Positions 25,026 to 34,397 are shown, counted from the first letter of the stretch. The stretch: DNA of 64,000 nucleotides from Pontibacter russatus (GCF_009931655.1 NZ_CP047984.1:4357001-4421000), one strand, 5' to 3'. Notes: generated by a model from the sequence alone, not told the origin. Numbers and translations are program-made.

Positions 25026-26768
25026 ATGGATTTTATACTCAGTAGCCTCATTTTTACACCTTTGCTGGCGGCGCTTGCCGTGCTGCTGCTGCCCGCGCAT
25101 CTGCAGAAGCCGATAAAGTCGGTGGCGCTGCTGGGCGCGGTGGTGCAGATGGGGCTGGCCGTGCTGCTGTATATGCGCTTCGATGGCGCCGCCCTTGCCA
25201 ACGGGCAGCAAGGCTACCAGTTCCTGCAGAAAATCCCCTGGATAACCTTTTCGCTCGGCAGCATGGGCCGTTTTCAGATTGAGTATTTTGTGGGGGTAGA
25301 CGGCATCAGCATCAGCCTGGTGCTGCTCACCGGCATTGTAGGCGTTATCGGCGTCATCTCCTCCTGGACTATCACCAAAAACATAAAGGGCTATTTCCTG
25401 CTCTACCTGCTGCTGCTCACCAGCGTGATGGGCTGTTTCCTGGCCCTGGATTTCTTCCTGTTCTACCTCTTCTTTGAGTTCATGCTGCTGCCGATGTATT
25501 TCCTCATCGGCATATGGGGAGGCCCCAAGCGCGAGTACGCCGCCATCAAGTTCTTTATATATACCCTTGTCGGCTCGCTCTTCATCCTGATCGTGATGAT
25601 CGGCCTGTACACTTCTGTAGTGGACCCGGTTGCCACGGCCCTGCAATTAGGCATGGCAGGAGAGGCCAGTATAACAAAGGATATGGTCCGTCAGGTGCAG
25701 CAGATGCTGCAGGAGAATACCATCCTCAGCCAGGACATGGTACATACATTCAGCATTCCGGCTATGATGGAGGCGGCCAACTTCGCGCCAGACAGCCTCC
25801 TGCATGTGCTGTCGGGGGTGCGGCTGTGGGACCTGCCGATACGTTTTGTGGCGTTCCTGCTGCTGTTTGCAGGCTTCGCTATCAAAGTGCCGGTCGTTCC
25901 GGTACACACGTGGCTGCCCGATGCCCACGTGGAGGCGCCCACACCTATTTCGGTGGTGCTGGCCGCCATCCTGCTGAAAGTGGGCGGCTACGGCCTCATC
26001 CGGATTGCCTATCCTGTTTTCCCCGATGCCGCCGCTTACTTTTCGGTGCTGGTGGGCGGGCTGGGCGTGCTGTCGATTATATATGGCGCGCTGAACGCGC
26101 TGGCCATGAATGACCTGAAAAAGCTGATTGCCTACTCCTCGGTGTCGCATATGGGCTTTGTGCTGCTGGGCCTGGCCTCGCTCACCACAGAGGGCGTGAA
26201 CGGCGCGGTCTATATGATGTTCAGCCACGGCATTATCTCGGCGATGCTCTTCCTGGTGGTGGGGGTTATATATGACCGCACGCACAACCGCATTATTCAG
26301 AACTTCCGGGGACTGGCGAATGCGATGCCCCTCTATACCACCTTTGTGGTGATTGCCTTCTTTGCCTCGCTGGGCTTGCCGGGCTTCTCCGGCTTCATTG
26401 CGGAACTGCTGGTGCTGGTGGGCGGTTTCAGTGCGCCGGAGGCGACGGGCATGCTGCCACGCTGGCTCACGGTGGTGGCGGTGTTAGGGCTGCTTTTGTC
26501 GGCGGCGTATTACCTGTGGGCGCTGCAGCGCATGTTCTTCGGCAAGTACTGGCTTTTCCCGGGGCTGCGCGAGAAAGCCGCTATCACCGACCTCGACACA
26601 CGGGAGTACCTGATGCTGGTGCCGCTGGCGCTGCTGGCGCTGCTCTTCGGCATTTTCCCGCACCTGCTCCTGGACAAAACCGGCGTTGCTGTGAACGGCT
26701 TTACAGAAATGATGCTGCTGAACGGGCAGGAGCAGCTCGACATGGTTCTATCCTCCATCTTACGCTAA
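25026..26768 (+). CDS. nuoM: NADH-quinone oxidoreductase subunit M
   Basis: Antiporter-like membrane subunit of complex I. Motifs: FFEFMLLPMYFLIGIWGG near 154, WLPDAHVEAPTPISVVLA near 297, KLIAYSSVSHMGFVLLGLA near 366 and the PGFSGFIAELLVL helix near 454. Length 580, about 70 residues above the E. coli subunit, with an insertion around 190-260 rich in Gln and Met. I use the ATG at 25026; a TTG one codon earlier is less likely. It is preceded by a 225-bp spacer carrying tandem repeats. Confidence 0.94.
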   Translation: MDFILSSLIFTPLLAALAVLLLPAHLQKPIKSVALLGAVVQMGLAVLLYMRFDGAALANGQQGYQFLQKIPWITFSLGSMGRFQIEYFVGVDGISISLVLLTGIVGVIGVISSWTITKNIKGYFLLYLLLLTSVMGCFLALDFFLFYLFFEFMLLPMYFLIGIWGGPKREYAAIKFFIYTLVGSLFILIVMIGLYTSVVDPVATALQLGMAGEASITKDMVRQVQQMLQENTILSQDMVHTFSIPAMMEAANFAPDSLLHVLSGVRLWDLPIRFVAFLLLFAGFAIKVPVVPVHTWLPDAHVEAPTPISVVLAAILLKVGGYGLIRIAYPVFPDAAAYFSVLVGGLGVLSIIYGALNALAMNDLKKLIAYSSVSHMGFVLLGLASLTTEGVNGAVYMMFSHGIISAMLFLVVGVIYDRTHNRIIQNFRGLANAMPLYTTFVVIAFFASLGLPGFSGFIAELLVLVGGFSAPEATGMLPRWLTVVAVLGLLLSAAYYLWALQRMFFGKYWLFPGLREKAAITDLDTREYLMLVPLALLALLFGIFPHLLLDKTGVAVNGFTEMMLLNGQEQLDMVLSSILR

Positions 26769-28274
26769 GTGAACGGGCAGGCGGCATATCTATCCAATAC
26801 GATTGATGCCATTGTGGCGGGAGCGGGGTCGCTGTTGCCCGAACTCCTGCTGGCCGGGTTTTTCCTGCTGCTCGTCACCCTGGACCTGTTCAAGTCTCCG
26901 ATCATCAAGCGCCTGCTGCCCTGGCTGGCCCTGTCCGGCTTTTTCGCTGCGCTGGTGGTGCAGGTTTTGGGGGGGTATGCCGATGAGAGCCAATCGTTTT
27001 TGAGCCTGCTGCTCTCTGACGGGCTGGCGCGCTACGTGGGCATCCTGTTCAGTGCGGCGGGGATATTCACCGTGCTGCTCTCGCTGCAGAACAGGCAACT
27101 GGAGCGGCTTATATATGGCAAAGGCGAGTATTACGCCCTGCTGCTGATGCTGGTGCTCGGCCTGAACCTGATGGCAAAATCGGTGAACCTGCTGATGGTG
27201 TTCCTGGCCATCGAACTTGTTTCCATCGCCTCCTATATCCTCACCCTCACCTTAAAAGAAGAAAAACGGGCCGTGGAATCAGGTTTGAAATACATCCTGT
27301 ACGGGACGCTGTCGGCGGGCGTGATGCTCTACGGCATGTCGTTTTTCTACGGGCTCACCGGCACCCTCCACTACACTTCCGACACCTTCGGGCTGTCGCT
27401 GTTGCAGGCCGATTCGCAGTTGGTGACGGTGGCGGCGGTGCTGGTTTTCGCTGGCTTCTTCTTTAAAATCTCGGCTGTTCCGTTTCATTTCTGGGCGCCT
27501 GACGTGTACCAGGGAGCCCCCATGCCCGTCGTTGCGCTGTTCTCCACCGGACCCAAGATGGCGGGCATCATTGTCATTCTCCGCTTTGTGGCTGCCTTTG
27601 CCGACCCGCTGGCTTTCAGCGATGTGCAGCTGTTCCTAGGCATTGCGGCCATCGCCACGCTTGTAATCGGAAACGTTACGGCGCTCTGGCAGCGTACGCC
27701 GCGCAGGCTGCTGGCCTACTCCTCTGTGTCGCACGCCGGGTTCCTGCTCACGGGCATGCTGGCCTTCGGCACCGATTACCAGACAAGCATATTGTTTTAC
27801 CTCACGGTGCTGCTGTTCATGAACTTCGGAATATTCCTGTTTCTGCAGCTGGCCGAGGACGGATTCGGGGTGGAGCAGTTGGAGGACTTCGCGGGCCTGG
27901 GCCGCACTTACCCCTATATAGGTGTGATGGCGCTGCTGTACCTGCTTTCGCTCACGGGCCTGCCGCCGTTTGCCGGTTTCACCGGGAAGCTGCTTATCTT
28001 CAGCAATATATGGGAAGCCTATGCCCTGAGCCAGAACGCATTGTTGCTCACCCTGCTGATGGTCGGGATATTGCTGACGGGCGTGGCCTTGTTTTATTAT
28101 ATCAAGATACCTTACTACCTTTTCTTTAAAAGGAATTATACAGAAAGAAATTTAGTTATTTCACTGTCGGATAAGCTGCTGCTGGCGCTGTTTGCCCTGC
28201 CACTGCTGGTCCTGTTTTTTAAACCAGACCTGCTGCTGACCTGGATGGAACAACTGCTGGCACAGACACCATAA
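26769..28274 (+). CDS. nuoN: NADH-quinone oxidoreductase subunit N
   Basis: Third antiporter-like subunit of complex I. Visible motifs include VFLAIELVSIASYILTLT near 139, FHFWAPDVYQGAPMPVVAL near 241, RRLLAYSSVSHAGFLLTGML near 314 and LTGLPPFAGFTGKLLIF near 397. Its start is a GTG at 26769 immediately after the nuoM TAA stop; no ATG is available near the N-terminus. Length 501 is normal. The last nuo gene; purF follows after 13 bp. Confidence 0.93.
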   Translation: MNGQAAYLSNTIDAIVAGAGSLLPELLLAGFFLLLVTLDLFKSPIIKRLLPWLALSGFFAALVVQVLGGYADESQSFLSLLLSDGLARYVGILFSAAGIFTVLLSLQNRQLERLIYGKGEYYALLLMLVLGLNLMAKSVNLLMVFLAIELVSIASYILTLTLKEEKRAVESGLKYILYGTLSAGVMLYGMSFFYGLTGTLHYTSDTFGLSLLQADSQLVTVAAVLVFAGFFFKISAVPFHFWAPDVYQGAPMPVVALFSTGPKMAGIIVILRFVAAFADPLAFSDVQLFLGIAAIATLVIGNVTALWQRTPRRLLAYSSVSHAGFLLTGMLAFGTDYQTSILFYLTVLLFMNFGIFLFLQLAEDGFGVEQLEDFAGLGRTYPYIGVMALLYLLSLTGLPPFAGFTGKLLIFSNIWEAYALSQNALLLTLLMVGILLTGVALFYYIKIPYYLFFKRNYTERNLVISLSDKLLLALFALPLLVLFFKPDLLLTWMEQLLAQTP

Positions 28275-28287
28275 TTTAATAGCACTC

Positions 28288-30183
28288 ATGAGCGACGCTA
28301 TAAAGCACGAATGCGGTATTGCCTTAATCAGGCTCAGAAAACCAATCAGCTTTTACGTGGAGAAGTACGGCACTCCTATGTATGGCATCAACAAACTGTA
28401 CCTGCTGATGCAGAAGCAGCACAACCGGGGTCAGGACGGGGCAGGGGTGGCCAGCATCAAGATCAACGCCTTGCCCGGCATCGAGTACATCAGCCGCTTC
28501 CGCTCCGTGAAAACCCGCGCCATCGACAGCATCTTCGGGAAGATCGCCAAGGAGTACAGGCACCTGAAAGAGGAGCACCCAGGCAGGGCCGACGACACGG
28601 AGTGGATATGGGAAAACACACCTTTCCTGGGAGATGTGTACCTGGGCCACCTGCGCTACGGCACGCACGGCATCAACAGCGTAGACAACTGCCACCCGAT
28701 GGTGCGCGAGAACAACTGGCGCAGCCGTAGCCTGGCCGTGGCCGGTAACTTCAACATGACCAATGTGGACGAGCAGTTTCAGAAACTGCTGGAGTTGGGG
28801 CAGCATCCGAAGCAAAAATCCGACACCATCACGGTGCTGGAGAAAATCGGCCACTTCTTAGACGAGGAGAACCAGGCGAAGTTCAACCACTACAAAAAAG
28901 GCGACCACACCAACCAGGAAATCACGCAGCTGATTGAGGAGAACCTTGACCTGCAGAAAGTGCTGCGCCGCGCCTGCCGCGACTTCGACGGGGGTTACGC
29001 CATGGCCGGGCTGACAGGTTACGGCGGCTCCTTTGTGGTGCGCGACCCGAACGGCATCCGCCCGGCCTACTACTATATGGACGACGAAGTGGTGGTGGTG
29101 GCCTCCGAAAAACCGGCTATCAAAACGGCATTCGATATAGATTACAGCGAGATAAAAGAAATCAATCCGGGCTACGCGCTGATTGTGGATAAGGCGGGCA
29201 ACGTGAGCCACGAGGAAGTGGTGCCGCCACGCGAGAAACTCTCCTGCAGCTTCGAGCGCATCTACTTCTCGCGGGGCAACGACCCGGAGATATATACCGA
29301 GCGCAAGAACATGGGCAAGCTGCTGTGCCCACAGATTCTGGAGGCCATCAACTACGACCTCAAAAACACGGTGTTCTCCTATATACCCAACACGGCCGAG
29401 TCGTCGTGGCTGGGGATGATGAAGGGCATTGAGAACTACCTGCGCGAGTACCGCAAAAATGAAATCCTGAACAAGGACCTGACGGAGGAGCAACTGGACG
29501 AGATTCTGCAGTTTAAGCCACGCGCCGAAAAACTGGTCATCAAAGACGTGAAGCTGCGCACCTTCATCACCGACAACGACAGCCGCGACGACCTGGTGAC
29601 CCACGTATACGACACCACGTACGAGGTGGTGAAGAAAGGTATAGACACCCTCGTGGTGCTGGACGACTCCATTGTGCGGGGCACCACGCTGGAGAAAAGC
29701 ATCATCAAGATGCTGGACAAGCTGGAGCCGAAGAAAATCATCATCGTGTCCTGTGCCCCGCAGATCCGCTACCCTGATTGCTATGGCATCGACATGTCGC
29801 GCATGAAGGAGTTCGTGGCTTTCAGGGCGCTGCTGGCCCTGCTCAGGGAGAGAGGGCTTTACTTTAAGGCGGAGGAGGTATATGATAAATGTGCGGCCCT
29901 GGAAGGCACGCCTGCTTTCAAGGCGGCTAATTATGTGCAGGAGTTATATGACCTGTTTACGGCGGATGAAATATCTGTGAAAGTCTCTGAGATTGTGAAA
30001 GCGCCCGATGTGCATGCCGAGGTGCAGGTGATTTACCAGCGCATCGAAGATTTACATCTGGCCTGCCCCAACCACAAAGGCGACTGGTACTTCACCGGAA
30101 ACTACCCGACCCCAGGGGGCACCGGTGTGGTGAACAGAGCCTTCATGAATTTCATGGAAAATAAAATGGCAAGGGCCTACTAA
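28288..30183 (+). CDS. purF: Amidophosphoribosyltransferase, long Bacteroidota form
   Basis: Catalyses the first step of purine synthesis, glutamine + PRPP to phosphoribosylamine. An N-terminal nucleophile glutamine domain begins at Cys9 (HECGIAL), so eight residues would be removed. The C-terminal half has the PRPP-binding motif VVLDDSIVRGTT near 471 and IIIVSCAPQIRYPDCYGIDM, typical of the enzyme. At 631 residues it is longer than E. coli PurF (505), with extra sequence at about 50-80, 340-440 and the C-terminus. It sits 13 bp after nuoN, so it may be read from the same transcript. A strong terminator follows. Confidence 0.85.
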   Translation: MSDAIKHECGIALIRLRKPISFYVEKYGTPMYGINKLYLLMQKQHNRGQDGAGVASIKINALPGIEYISRFRSVKTRAIDSIFGKIAKEYRHLKEEHPGRADDTEWIWENTPFLGDVYLGHLRYGTHGINSVDNCHPMVRENNWRSRSLAVAGNFNMTNVDEQFQKLLELGQHPKQKSDTITVLEKIGHFLDEENQAKFNHYKKGDHTNQEITQLIEENLDLQKVLRRACRDFDGGYAMAGLTGYGGSFVVRDPNGIRPAYYYMDDEVVVVASEKPAIKTAFDIDYSEIKEINPGYALIVDKAGNVSHEEVVPPREKLSCSFERIYFSRGNDPEIYTERKNMGKLLCPQILEAINYDLKNTVFSYIPNTAESSWLGMMKGIENYLREYRKNEILNKDLTEEQLDEILQFKPRAEKLVIKDVKLRTFITDNDSRDDLVTHVYDTTYEVVKKGIDTLVVLDDSIVRGTTLEKSIIKMLDKLEPKKIIIVSCAPQIRYPDCYGIDMSRMKEFVAFRALLALLRERGLYFKAEEVYDKCAALEGTPAFKAANYVQELYDLFTADEISVKVSEIVKAPDVHAEVQVIYQRIEDLHLACPNHKGDWYFTGNYPTPGGTGVVNRAFMNFMENKMARAY

Positions 30184-30215
30184 ACGGCGACGTAAAATAC
30201 CGTCTTTCTGTAGTT

Positions 30216-30257
30216 AAAGAGCCTGTTCCGACATTGTCGGGGCAGGCTCTTTTTTAT
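30216..30257 (+). terminator. Strong intrinsic terminator after purF
   Basis: AAAGAGCCTG pairs perfectly with CAGGCTCTTT with an inner CCGA/TCGG hairpin, followed by TTT and TATATA. It lies 33 bp after the stop codon and ends the nuoH-purF run. Confidence 0.9.
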
Positions 30258-30393
30258 ATATAAATGTGCTATATAACACAGGATGAAAATAAAATGAACT
30301 GATTGAACTATATATAGGAGCGGGAGGTTTTGGCTTAGTAAAACAAAATAAATTCTTATTATATACTAAAAAAACACCTCATCAAACCCACCT

Positions 30394-31698
30394 ATGAACA
30401 AACTTTTAACACGCATTGCGCATGCCTGTGTGGCTGCTTGGTGCCTGAATGTAGTGCTATTTTCAGCGCCAGCAGCAGCTCAGGTCAGTATGGGTCGCGA
30501 CACCACCACCTACACGCAGAATTTCGACACCTTGCCCGCAGCGAAAGACGGTGTCTGGGAGAGCGGTGCCAGCTATATGGAGGGTTGGTATGTGCAACGG
30601 ACGAAAGCAGGGAACGCGCTTGTGGTAAGCCCCGGCAACCTCATATCGGGCAACCTGTACAGCTTTGGCGCCACTGGGTCTGCAGAGCGCGCCCTGGGTG
30701 CCCAGAGTTCACTGCTGATGGGGGAGTTTGCCTGGGGCCTGCTCCTGCAGAACAACACGGGGAGTACAATCAACTTTATTGATATCAGTTTTTACGGAGA
30801 GCAGTGGCGCATCTCTAACAAGACCGCCGGGGAACACAAAACAACTTTCCACTATGCTGTCAGCAGCGATAAGACAAGCTTTCAGCTGTCGCCCAAGGCC
30901 GATGCCGCCTGGACACCCTTCCCCGACCTGGACTTCAGAGGCCCCCACTTCCATACCGAAGGGAAGGCGCTGAACGGGAACGCAGCCGCCAACCGCAGAT
31001 ACCTGTCGGCTGTGCTGGCAGTGAACATACCCAGCGGGCACTACCTGATGCTGCGCTGGAAAGATGCAGATGAACTGGAGGCGGACCACGGCCTGGCCAT
31101 TGATGATTTCAGCCTGACCTGGACGATGGAAGACGCCGATGGGCCTGCTGTGGTGTTGCCCGTCGAGTTGGCGCATTTCACCGCATTCAGCAAAGGGGCC
31201 GCGGTGGAGCTGCAGTGGCGCACCGCCTCCGAAGACCGGAACGATTATTTCATGTTAGAGCGCAGCGCCGATGGCCAGGCTTTCGGGGAGATTGGCAAAG
31301 CTGACGGAAAGGGCACCACGGCGATTGAAACCGTTTACACTTACACAGACGAGCATCCGCTTGCCGGCACCTCCTACTACCGCCTGAAACAGGTGGACGA
31401 GGACGGCAGCCACACTTACTCTTCAGTAGTGGCTGTAGCCAGGGGCGGGGTTGCTTCAGCCTCCAGGGTATATCCCACCGTCGCCACAGATTACCTGCAG
31501 CTTGATCTGGCGCCGGAAAGCAATTTCAAAGCCGCGCTTGTGCTGGACATGACGGGAAGGCAGTTGACTCATAAACCTCTTGATAATGGACTAAGGCAGC
31601 TTAGTCTGGATGTCCGCGGGCTGAATATGGGAACATATATATTGGTGCTGCTGGATGAAGAGGGCCAGCGGCAGGCAACGCGCTTCCTGAAAAGGTAA
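30394..31698 (+). CDS. Secreted protein with T9SS type A sorting domain
   Basis: A 434-residue secreted protein. A signal peptide ends SAPAAAQ near residue 30. The N-terminal half is a beta-rich region of the type often seen in Bacteroidota surface proteins (SFYGEQWRISNKTAGE, then AIDDFSLTW). A fibronectin-like segment typical of T9SS cargo follows (LPVELAHFTAFSKGAAVELQ, then YYRLKQVDEDG). The last 80 residues, starting SASRVYPTVATDYLQLDL, are the Por-type C-terminal sorting signal (LNMGTYILVLLDEEG). It should be exported across the outer membrane by T9SS. Ligand unknown. Confidence 0.85.
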   Translation: MNKLLTRIAHACVAAWCLNVVLFSAPAAAQVSMGRDTTTYTQNFDTLPAAKDGVWESGASYMEGWYVQRTKAGNALVVSPGNLISGNLYSFGATGSAERALGAQSSLLMGEFAWGLLLQNNTGSTINFIDISFYGEQWRISNKTAGEHKTTFHYAVSSDKTSFQLSPKADAAWTPFPDLDFRGPHFHTEGKALNGNAAANRRYLSAVLAVNIPSGHYLMLRWKDADELEADHGLAIDDFSLTWTMEDADGPAVVLPVELAHFTAFSKGAAVELQWRTASEDRNDYFMLERSADGQAFGEIGKADGKGTTAIETVYTYTDEHPLAGTSYYRLKQVDEDGSHTYSSVVAVARGGVASASRVYPTVATDYLQLDLAPESNFKAALVLDMTGRQLTHKPLDNGLRQLSLDVRGLNMGTYILVLLDEEGQRQATRFLKR

Positions 31699-31710
31699 AG
31701 GATGCTGCCT

Positions 31711-31768
31711 CCCTATATATAAAAGAAGGCCCGGCTATATGTAGCCGGGCCTTCTTTTATATATAGGG
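31711..31768. terminator. Bidirectional terminator, 26-bp perfect stem
   Basis: A 26-bp stem with no mismatch and a 6-nt loop (31737-31742). The base of the stem is a CCCTATATATAAAAGAAGG run, so A- and T-rich tracts flank the GC core on both strands. It lies between the convergent T9SS-cargo gene and iscA. Confidence 0.9.
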
Positions 31769-31778
31769 AGTAAGTCGT

Positions 31779-32105
31779 TTATACCGAGAAGCTGTCGCCG
31801 CAGCCGCAGGTGCGGGTAGCGTTCGGGTTGTTGAAGTAGAAGCCCTTGCCGTTCAGGCCGTCGGAGAAGTCGAGCTCTGTGCCTGCCAGGTAGAGGAAGC
31901 TTTTCATATCCACGACCACCTTCACGCCTTTGTCCTCAAACTCCTGGTCCATCGGCTTCACCTCGTCGTCGAAGTCGAGGTTGTAGGAGAGCCCGGAGCA
32001 GCCACCACCCGCCACAGAAGCGCGCAAGCGGTACGTGTCGTCCAGCTGCGCGTCATGCTTCAGCTTGATGACTTTCTCTTTCGCTTTGTCTGAAACTGTG
32101 ATCAT
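31779..32105 (-). CDS. iscA: Iron-sulfur cluster assembly protein IscA/SufA
   Basis: A-type Fe-S carrier protein of 108 residues. The three ligand cysteines are present: GGGCSGL near 34 and CGCGDSF at the C-terminus. Last gene of the minus-strand unit iscS-iscU-unknown-iscA, 14 bp after the previous gene. Confidence 0.92.
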   Translation of the reverse strand: MITVSDKAKEKVIKLKHDAQLDDTYRLRASVAGGGCSGLSYNLDFDDEVKPMDQEFEDKGVKVVVDMKSFLYLAGTELDFSDGLNGKGFYFNNPNATRTCGCGDSFSV

Positions 32106-32119
32106 ATCCTGTATATATT

Positions 32120-32530
32120 TTAGGAGACAGGATTCAGCACCACGCTGAAAACGGTGATGGTGTTCATGTCTCGGCCATAGTATAATTTATCGAGCGCCTC
32201 ATATATGTTACGCGCCCTGAAGTAAGAAGTGTTCAGCTCCTTATTGCCGCGCGACATCCACTGCACCGTGTAGGAACTCTCCTGGTCGCGGTAGCTTTGC
32301 ACGTAGGCCAGCATCTTGCGCAGGACATCCACCCGGTTATAGCCAGTCTCTGAATGATACAGGAACGACTGGTGGTGGCGCGGGTTCACGGTAATCAGGT
32401 CGAGGCGCTCTTTGTTGTCGATGTGCCTGAATTCAAAAAGCAGACTGTTGCTGCTTATGCCTAAGTGGTTCTCAATCTGCTTCTGAATGCGGGCGCTCTC
32501 CAGGTGTACGTCTGTATTCGGAGACTCCAT
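32120..32530 (-). CDS. Unknown protein inside the isc operon
   Basis: A 136-residue soluble protein with no signal peptide, cysteine-poor (no Cys ligand set), and no domain I recognise. Its sequence mixes helices with a central FEFRHIDNKERLDLITVN strand and a C-terminal DALDKLYYGRDM-like stretch (ALDKLYYGRDMN) . It lies between iscU and iscA with tight spacing (12 bp and 14 bp), so it probably works with Fe-S assembly or is regulated with it. It is not HscB, HscA, Fdx or IscX. Confidence 0.75.
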   Translation of the reverse strand: MESPNTDVHLESARIQKQIENHLGISSNSLLFEFRHIDNKERLDLITVNPRHHQSFLYHSETGYNRVDVLRKMLAYVQSYRDQESSYTVQWMSRGNKELNTSYFRARNIYEALDKLYYGRDMNTITVFSVVLNPVS

Positions 32531-32542
32531 TGAGCCCGTGGC

Positions 32543-32956
32543 TTAGTGGTGCGACTTGGCCAGTTCTAAGGCGGGCATGCCGTTCTTCACCCGGTAGTCG
32601 TTGATAGCAGATTTGATAGCGTCCTCAGCCAGTACAGAGCAGTGGATCTTTACCGGCGGCAGGGCCAGTTCTTCCACAATGGCCATGTTGTCGATTGTCA
32701 GGGCCTCATCTACCGACTTGCCTTTGAGCCACTCCGTGGCCAGCGAAGAAGAAGCGATAGCCGAGCCGCATCCAAATGTCTTGAACTTGGCGTCGGTGAT
32801 GATCTGGTTCTCGTCCACTTCGATCTGGAGGCGCATCACGTCGCCGCACTCCGGGGCTCCTACCAGGCCGGTACCCACACTTGTCTTGGATTTATCAAGC
32901 GTACCCACGTTGCGCGGGTTGCTGTAATGATCGATTACTTTATCTGAATAAGCCAT
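32543..32956 (-). CDS. iscU: Fe-S cluster scaffold protein IscU
   Basis: Scaffold on which [2Fe-2S] clusters are assembled. All three cysteine ligands are present: GAPECGDV near 37, FGCGSAIASSS near 62 and KIHCSVLAEDA near 105; the LPPVK motif that binds HscA/Hsc66 is also present, before the third cysteine. Length 137. iscS lies directly upstream, separated by 112 bp of AT-rich repeats. Confidence 0.95.
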   Translation of the reverse strand: MAYSDKVIDHYSNPRNVGTLDKSKTSVGTGLVGAPECGDVMRLQIEVDENQIITDAKFKTFGCGSAIASSSLATEWLKGKSVDEALTIDNMAIVEELALPPVKIHCSVLAEDAIKSAINDYRVKNGMPALELAKSHH

Positions 32957-32967
32957 AGCTTTTATTT

Positions 32968-33062
32968 AATTAGAAATTAAAAATTACAAATTAGAAATTA
33001 AACTTAGAAGTTATGAATCAGAAGGTTGTTTAGGACACATTTCTAATTCATAATTTCTAATT
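32968..33062. repeat. AT-rich inverted and direct repeats between iscS and iscU
   Basis: AATTAGAAATTA occurs at 32968-32979 and 32989-33000, and its exact reverse complement TAATTTCTAATT at 33051-33062. The pair could form a hairpin with a loop of about 50 bases. An 11-base part (AATTTCTAATT) recurs at 58816-58826, in the paaA/paaB spacer. Confidence 0.65.
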
Positions 33063-33068
33063 TAAGTA

Positions 33069-34283
33069 TCAGTGTTCTGCCCACTCAATAGAGTCGAGGT
33101 CGATACCCTCCTTAAACATCTCCCAAAGCGGGGATAGTTCACGGAGCTTGGCAACTGCCTCTTTTACATGGTTGATGGCGAAGTCAATCTCCTCGTCTGT
33201 CGTGAAGCGACTCAGGCCGAAACGCAGAGAGGAGTGCGCCAGGTCATCGCTCAGGCCCAGTGCCTTCAGTACATAAGACGGCTCCAGAGAAGCTGACGTA
33301 CAGGCGGAACCGGAAGAAACTGCCAGGTCCTTCACACCCATCATCAGTCCTTCCCCTTCCACATATTTGAAGGAGATGTTGGAGACGTGCGGCAAACGGT
33401 GCTCGCGCGAACCGTTCACATATGATTCCTCAATCGTGGTCAGCTCGCGCTCCAGCCGGTCACGCATGGCGGAGATACGGGCCGTGTCGGAGGCCATGTC
33501 CTGCTTTGCCAGTTCGGCAGCCTTGCCGAGGCCCACAATGCCCGGCACGTTCAGGGTACCGGAACGCATGCCGCGCTCGTGGCCACCGCCATCCATCTGG
33601 GCTGTTACCTTCACACGCGGGTTTCGGCGGCGCACATACAAAGCACCAACGCCTTTCGGGCCGTACATTTTATGGGCCGAGAAAGCCATCAGGTCGATGC
33701 CGTCCGCCTCCACGTCCACCGGAATTTTGCCTACCGCCTGCGTCGCATCCGTAAAGAACAGGATGCCGTGCTTTTTGGCAATGGCAGAAATCTCGCGCAC
33801 GGGCTGAATCACGCCGACTTCGTTGTTGGCGTACATGATGGAGATTAGGATCGTTTTATCGGTAATCGCGTTCTCCAACTCGTTCAGGTCAATCAGGCCT
33901 TCCCTGTTTACCGGCAGGTACGTTACCTTGCCGCCGATTTTCTCGATGTGCTTGCAGGTGTCCAGCACGGCCTTGTGCTCGGTGGTAGCCGTAATGATAT
34001 GGTTGCCCTTGGAGGCGTACATTTCATACACCCCTTTGATGGCCAGGTTGTCTGACTCAGTGGCACCCGAGGTGAAGATGATTTCTTTTGGAGAACAGTT
34101 GATAAGCGCAGCGATCTGGTCGCGGGCATAATCAACAGCCTCTTCCGCCTGCCAGCCGAACGCGTGGTTGCGGGAAGCCGCGTTGCCAAACATTTTGGTC
34201 ATGTAAGGCAGCATGGCATCCAGCACACGCGGGTCTAGCGGCGTAGTGGCATTGTTATCCAGGTATATGGGAAGTGTTAGCAT
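33069..34283 (-). CDS. iscS: Cysteine desulfurase IscS
   Basis: PLP enzyme that releases sulfur from cysteine for Fe-S clusters and tRNA thiolation. It has the PLP-lysine motif [10 protein letters not shown] near 205, the active-site loop [13 protein letters not shown] near 330 and the N-terminal [12 protein letters not shown]. Length 404 fits IscS/NifS group I. First gene of the minus-strand operon; a -7 box is at 34353-34360 on the minus strand. Confidence 0.95.
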   Translation of the reverse strand: MLTLPIYLDNNATTPLDPRVLDAMLPYMTKMFGNAASRNHAFGWQAEEAVDYARDQIAALINCSPKEIIFTSGATESDNLAIKGVYEMYASKGNHIITATTEHKAVLDTCKHIEKIGGKVTYLPVNREGLIDLNELENAITDKTILISIMYANNEVGVIQPVREISAIAKKHGILFFTDATQAVGKIPVDVEADGIDLMAFSAHKMYGPKGVGALYVRRRNPRVKVTAQMDGGGHERGMRSGTLNVPGIVGLGKAAELAKQDMASDTARISAMRDRLERELTTIEESYVNGSREHRLPHVSNISFKYVEGEGLMMGVKDLAVSSGSACTSASLEPSYVLKALGLSDDLAHSSLRFGLSRFTTDEEIDFAINHVKEAVAKLRELSPLWEMFKEGIDLDSIEWAEH

Positions 34284-34335
34284 AGCACTATTTTTCTATT
34301 TATAGTCTGTTTTATCAACAGTTGAAAGAATTTAT

Positions 34336-34343
34336 TAGTTTTG
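34336..34343 (+). promoter_or_regulatory. Possible -7 box for the epimerase gene
   Basis: TAGTTTTG fits TAnnTTTG and stands 54 bp before the ATG at 34398. The isc -7 box at 34353-34360 on the other strand is nearly back to back, so the two promoters overlap. The TTG at 34322 is too close (11 bp) to be a good -33 element. Confidence 0.35.
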
Positions 34344-34352
34344 GATTCCGCG

Positions 34353-34360
34353 CAAAATTA
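34353..34360 (-). promoter_or_regulatory. Bacteroidota -7 box for the isc operon
   Basis: Minus-strand TAATTTTG fits TAnnTTTG; the predicted start is near 34347, about 64 bases before the iscS ATG at 34283. Confidence 0.5.
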
Positions 34361-34397
34361 CTAAAAAAAGCTTACTTAGACTAATTACAAATATAAA

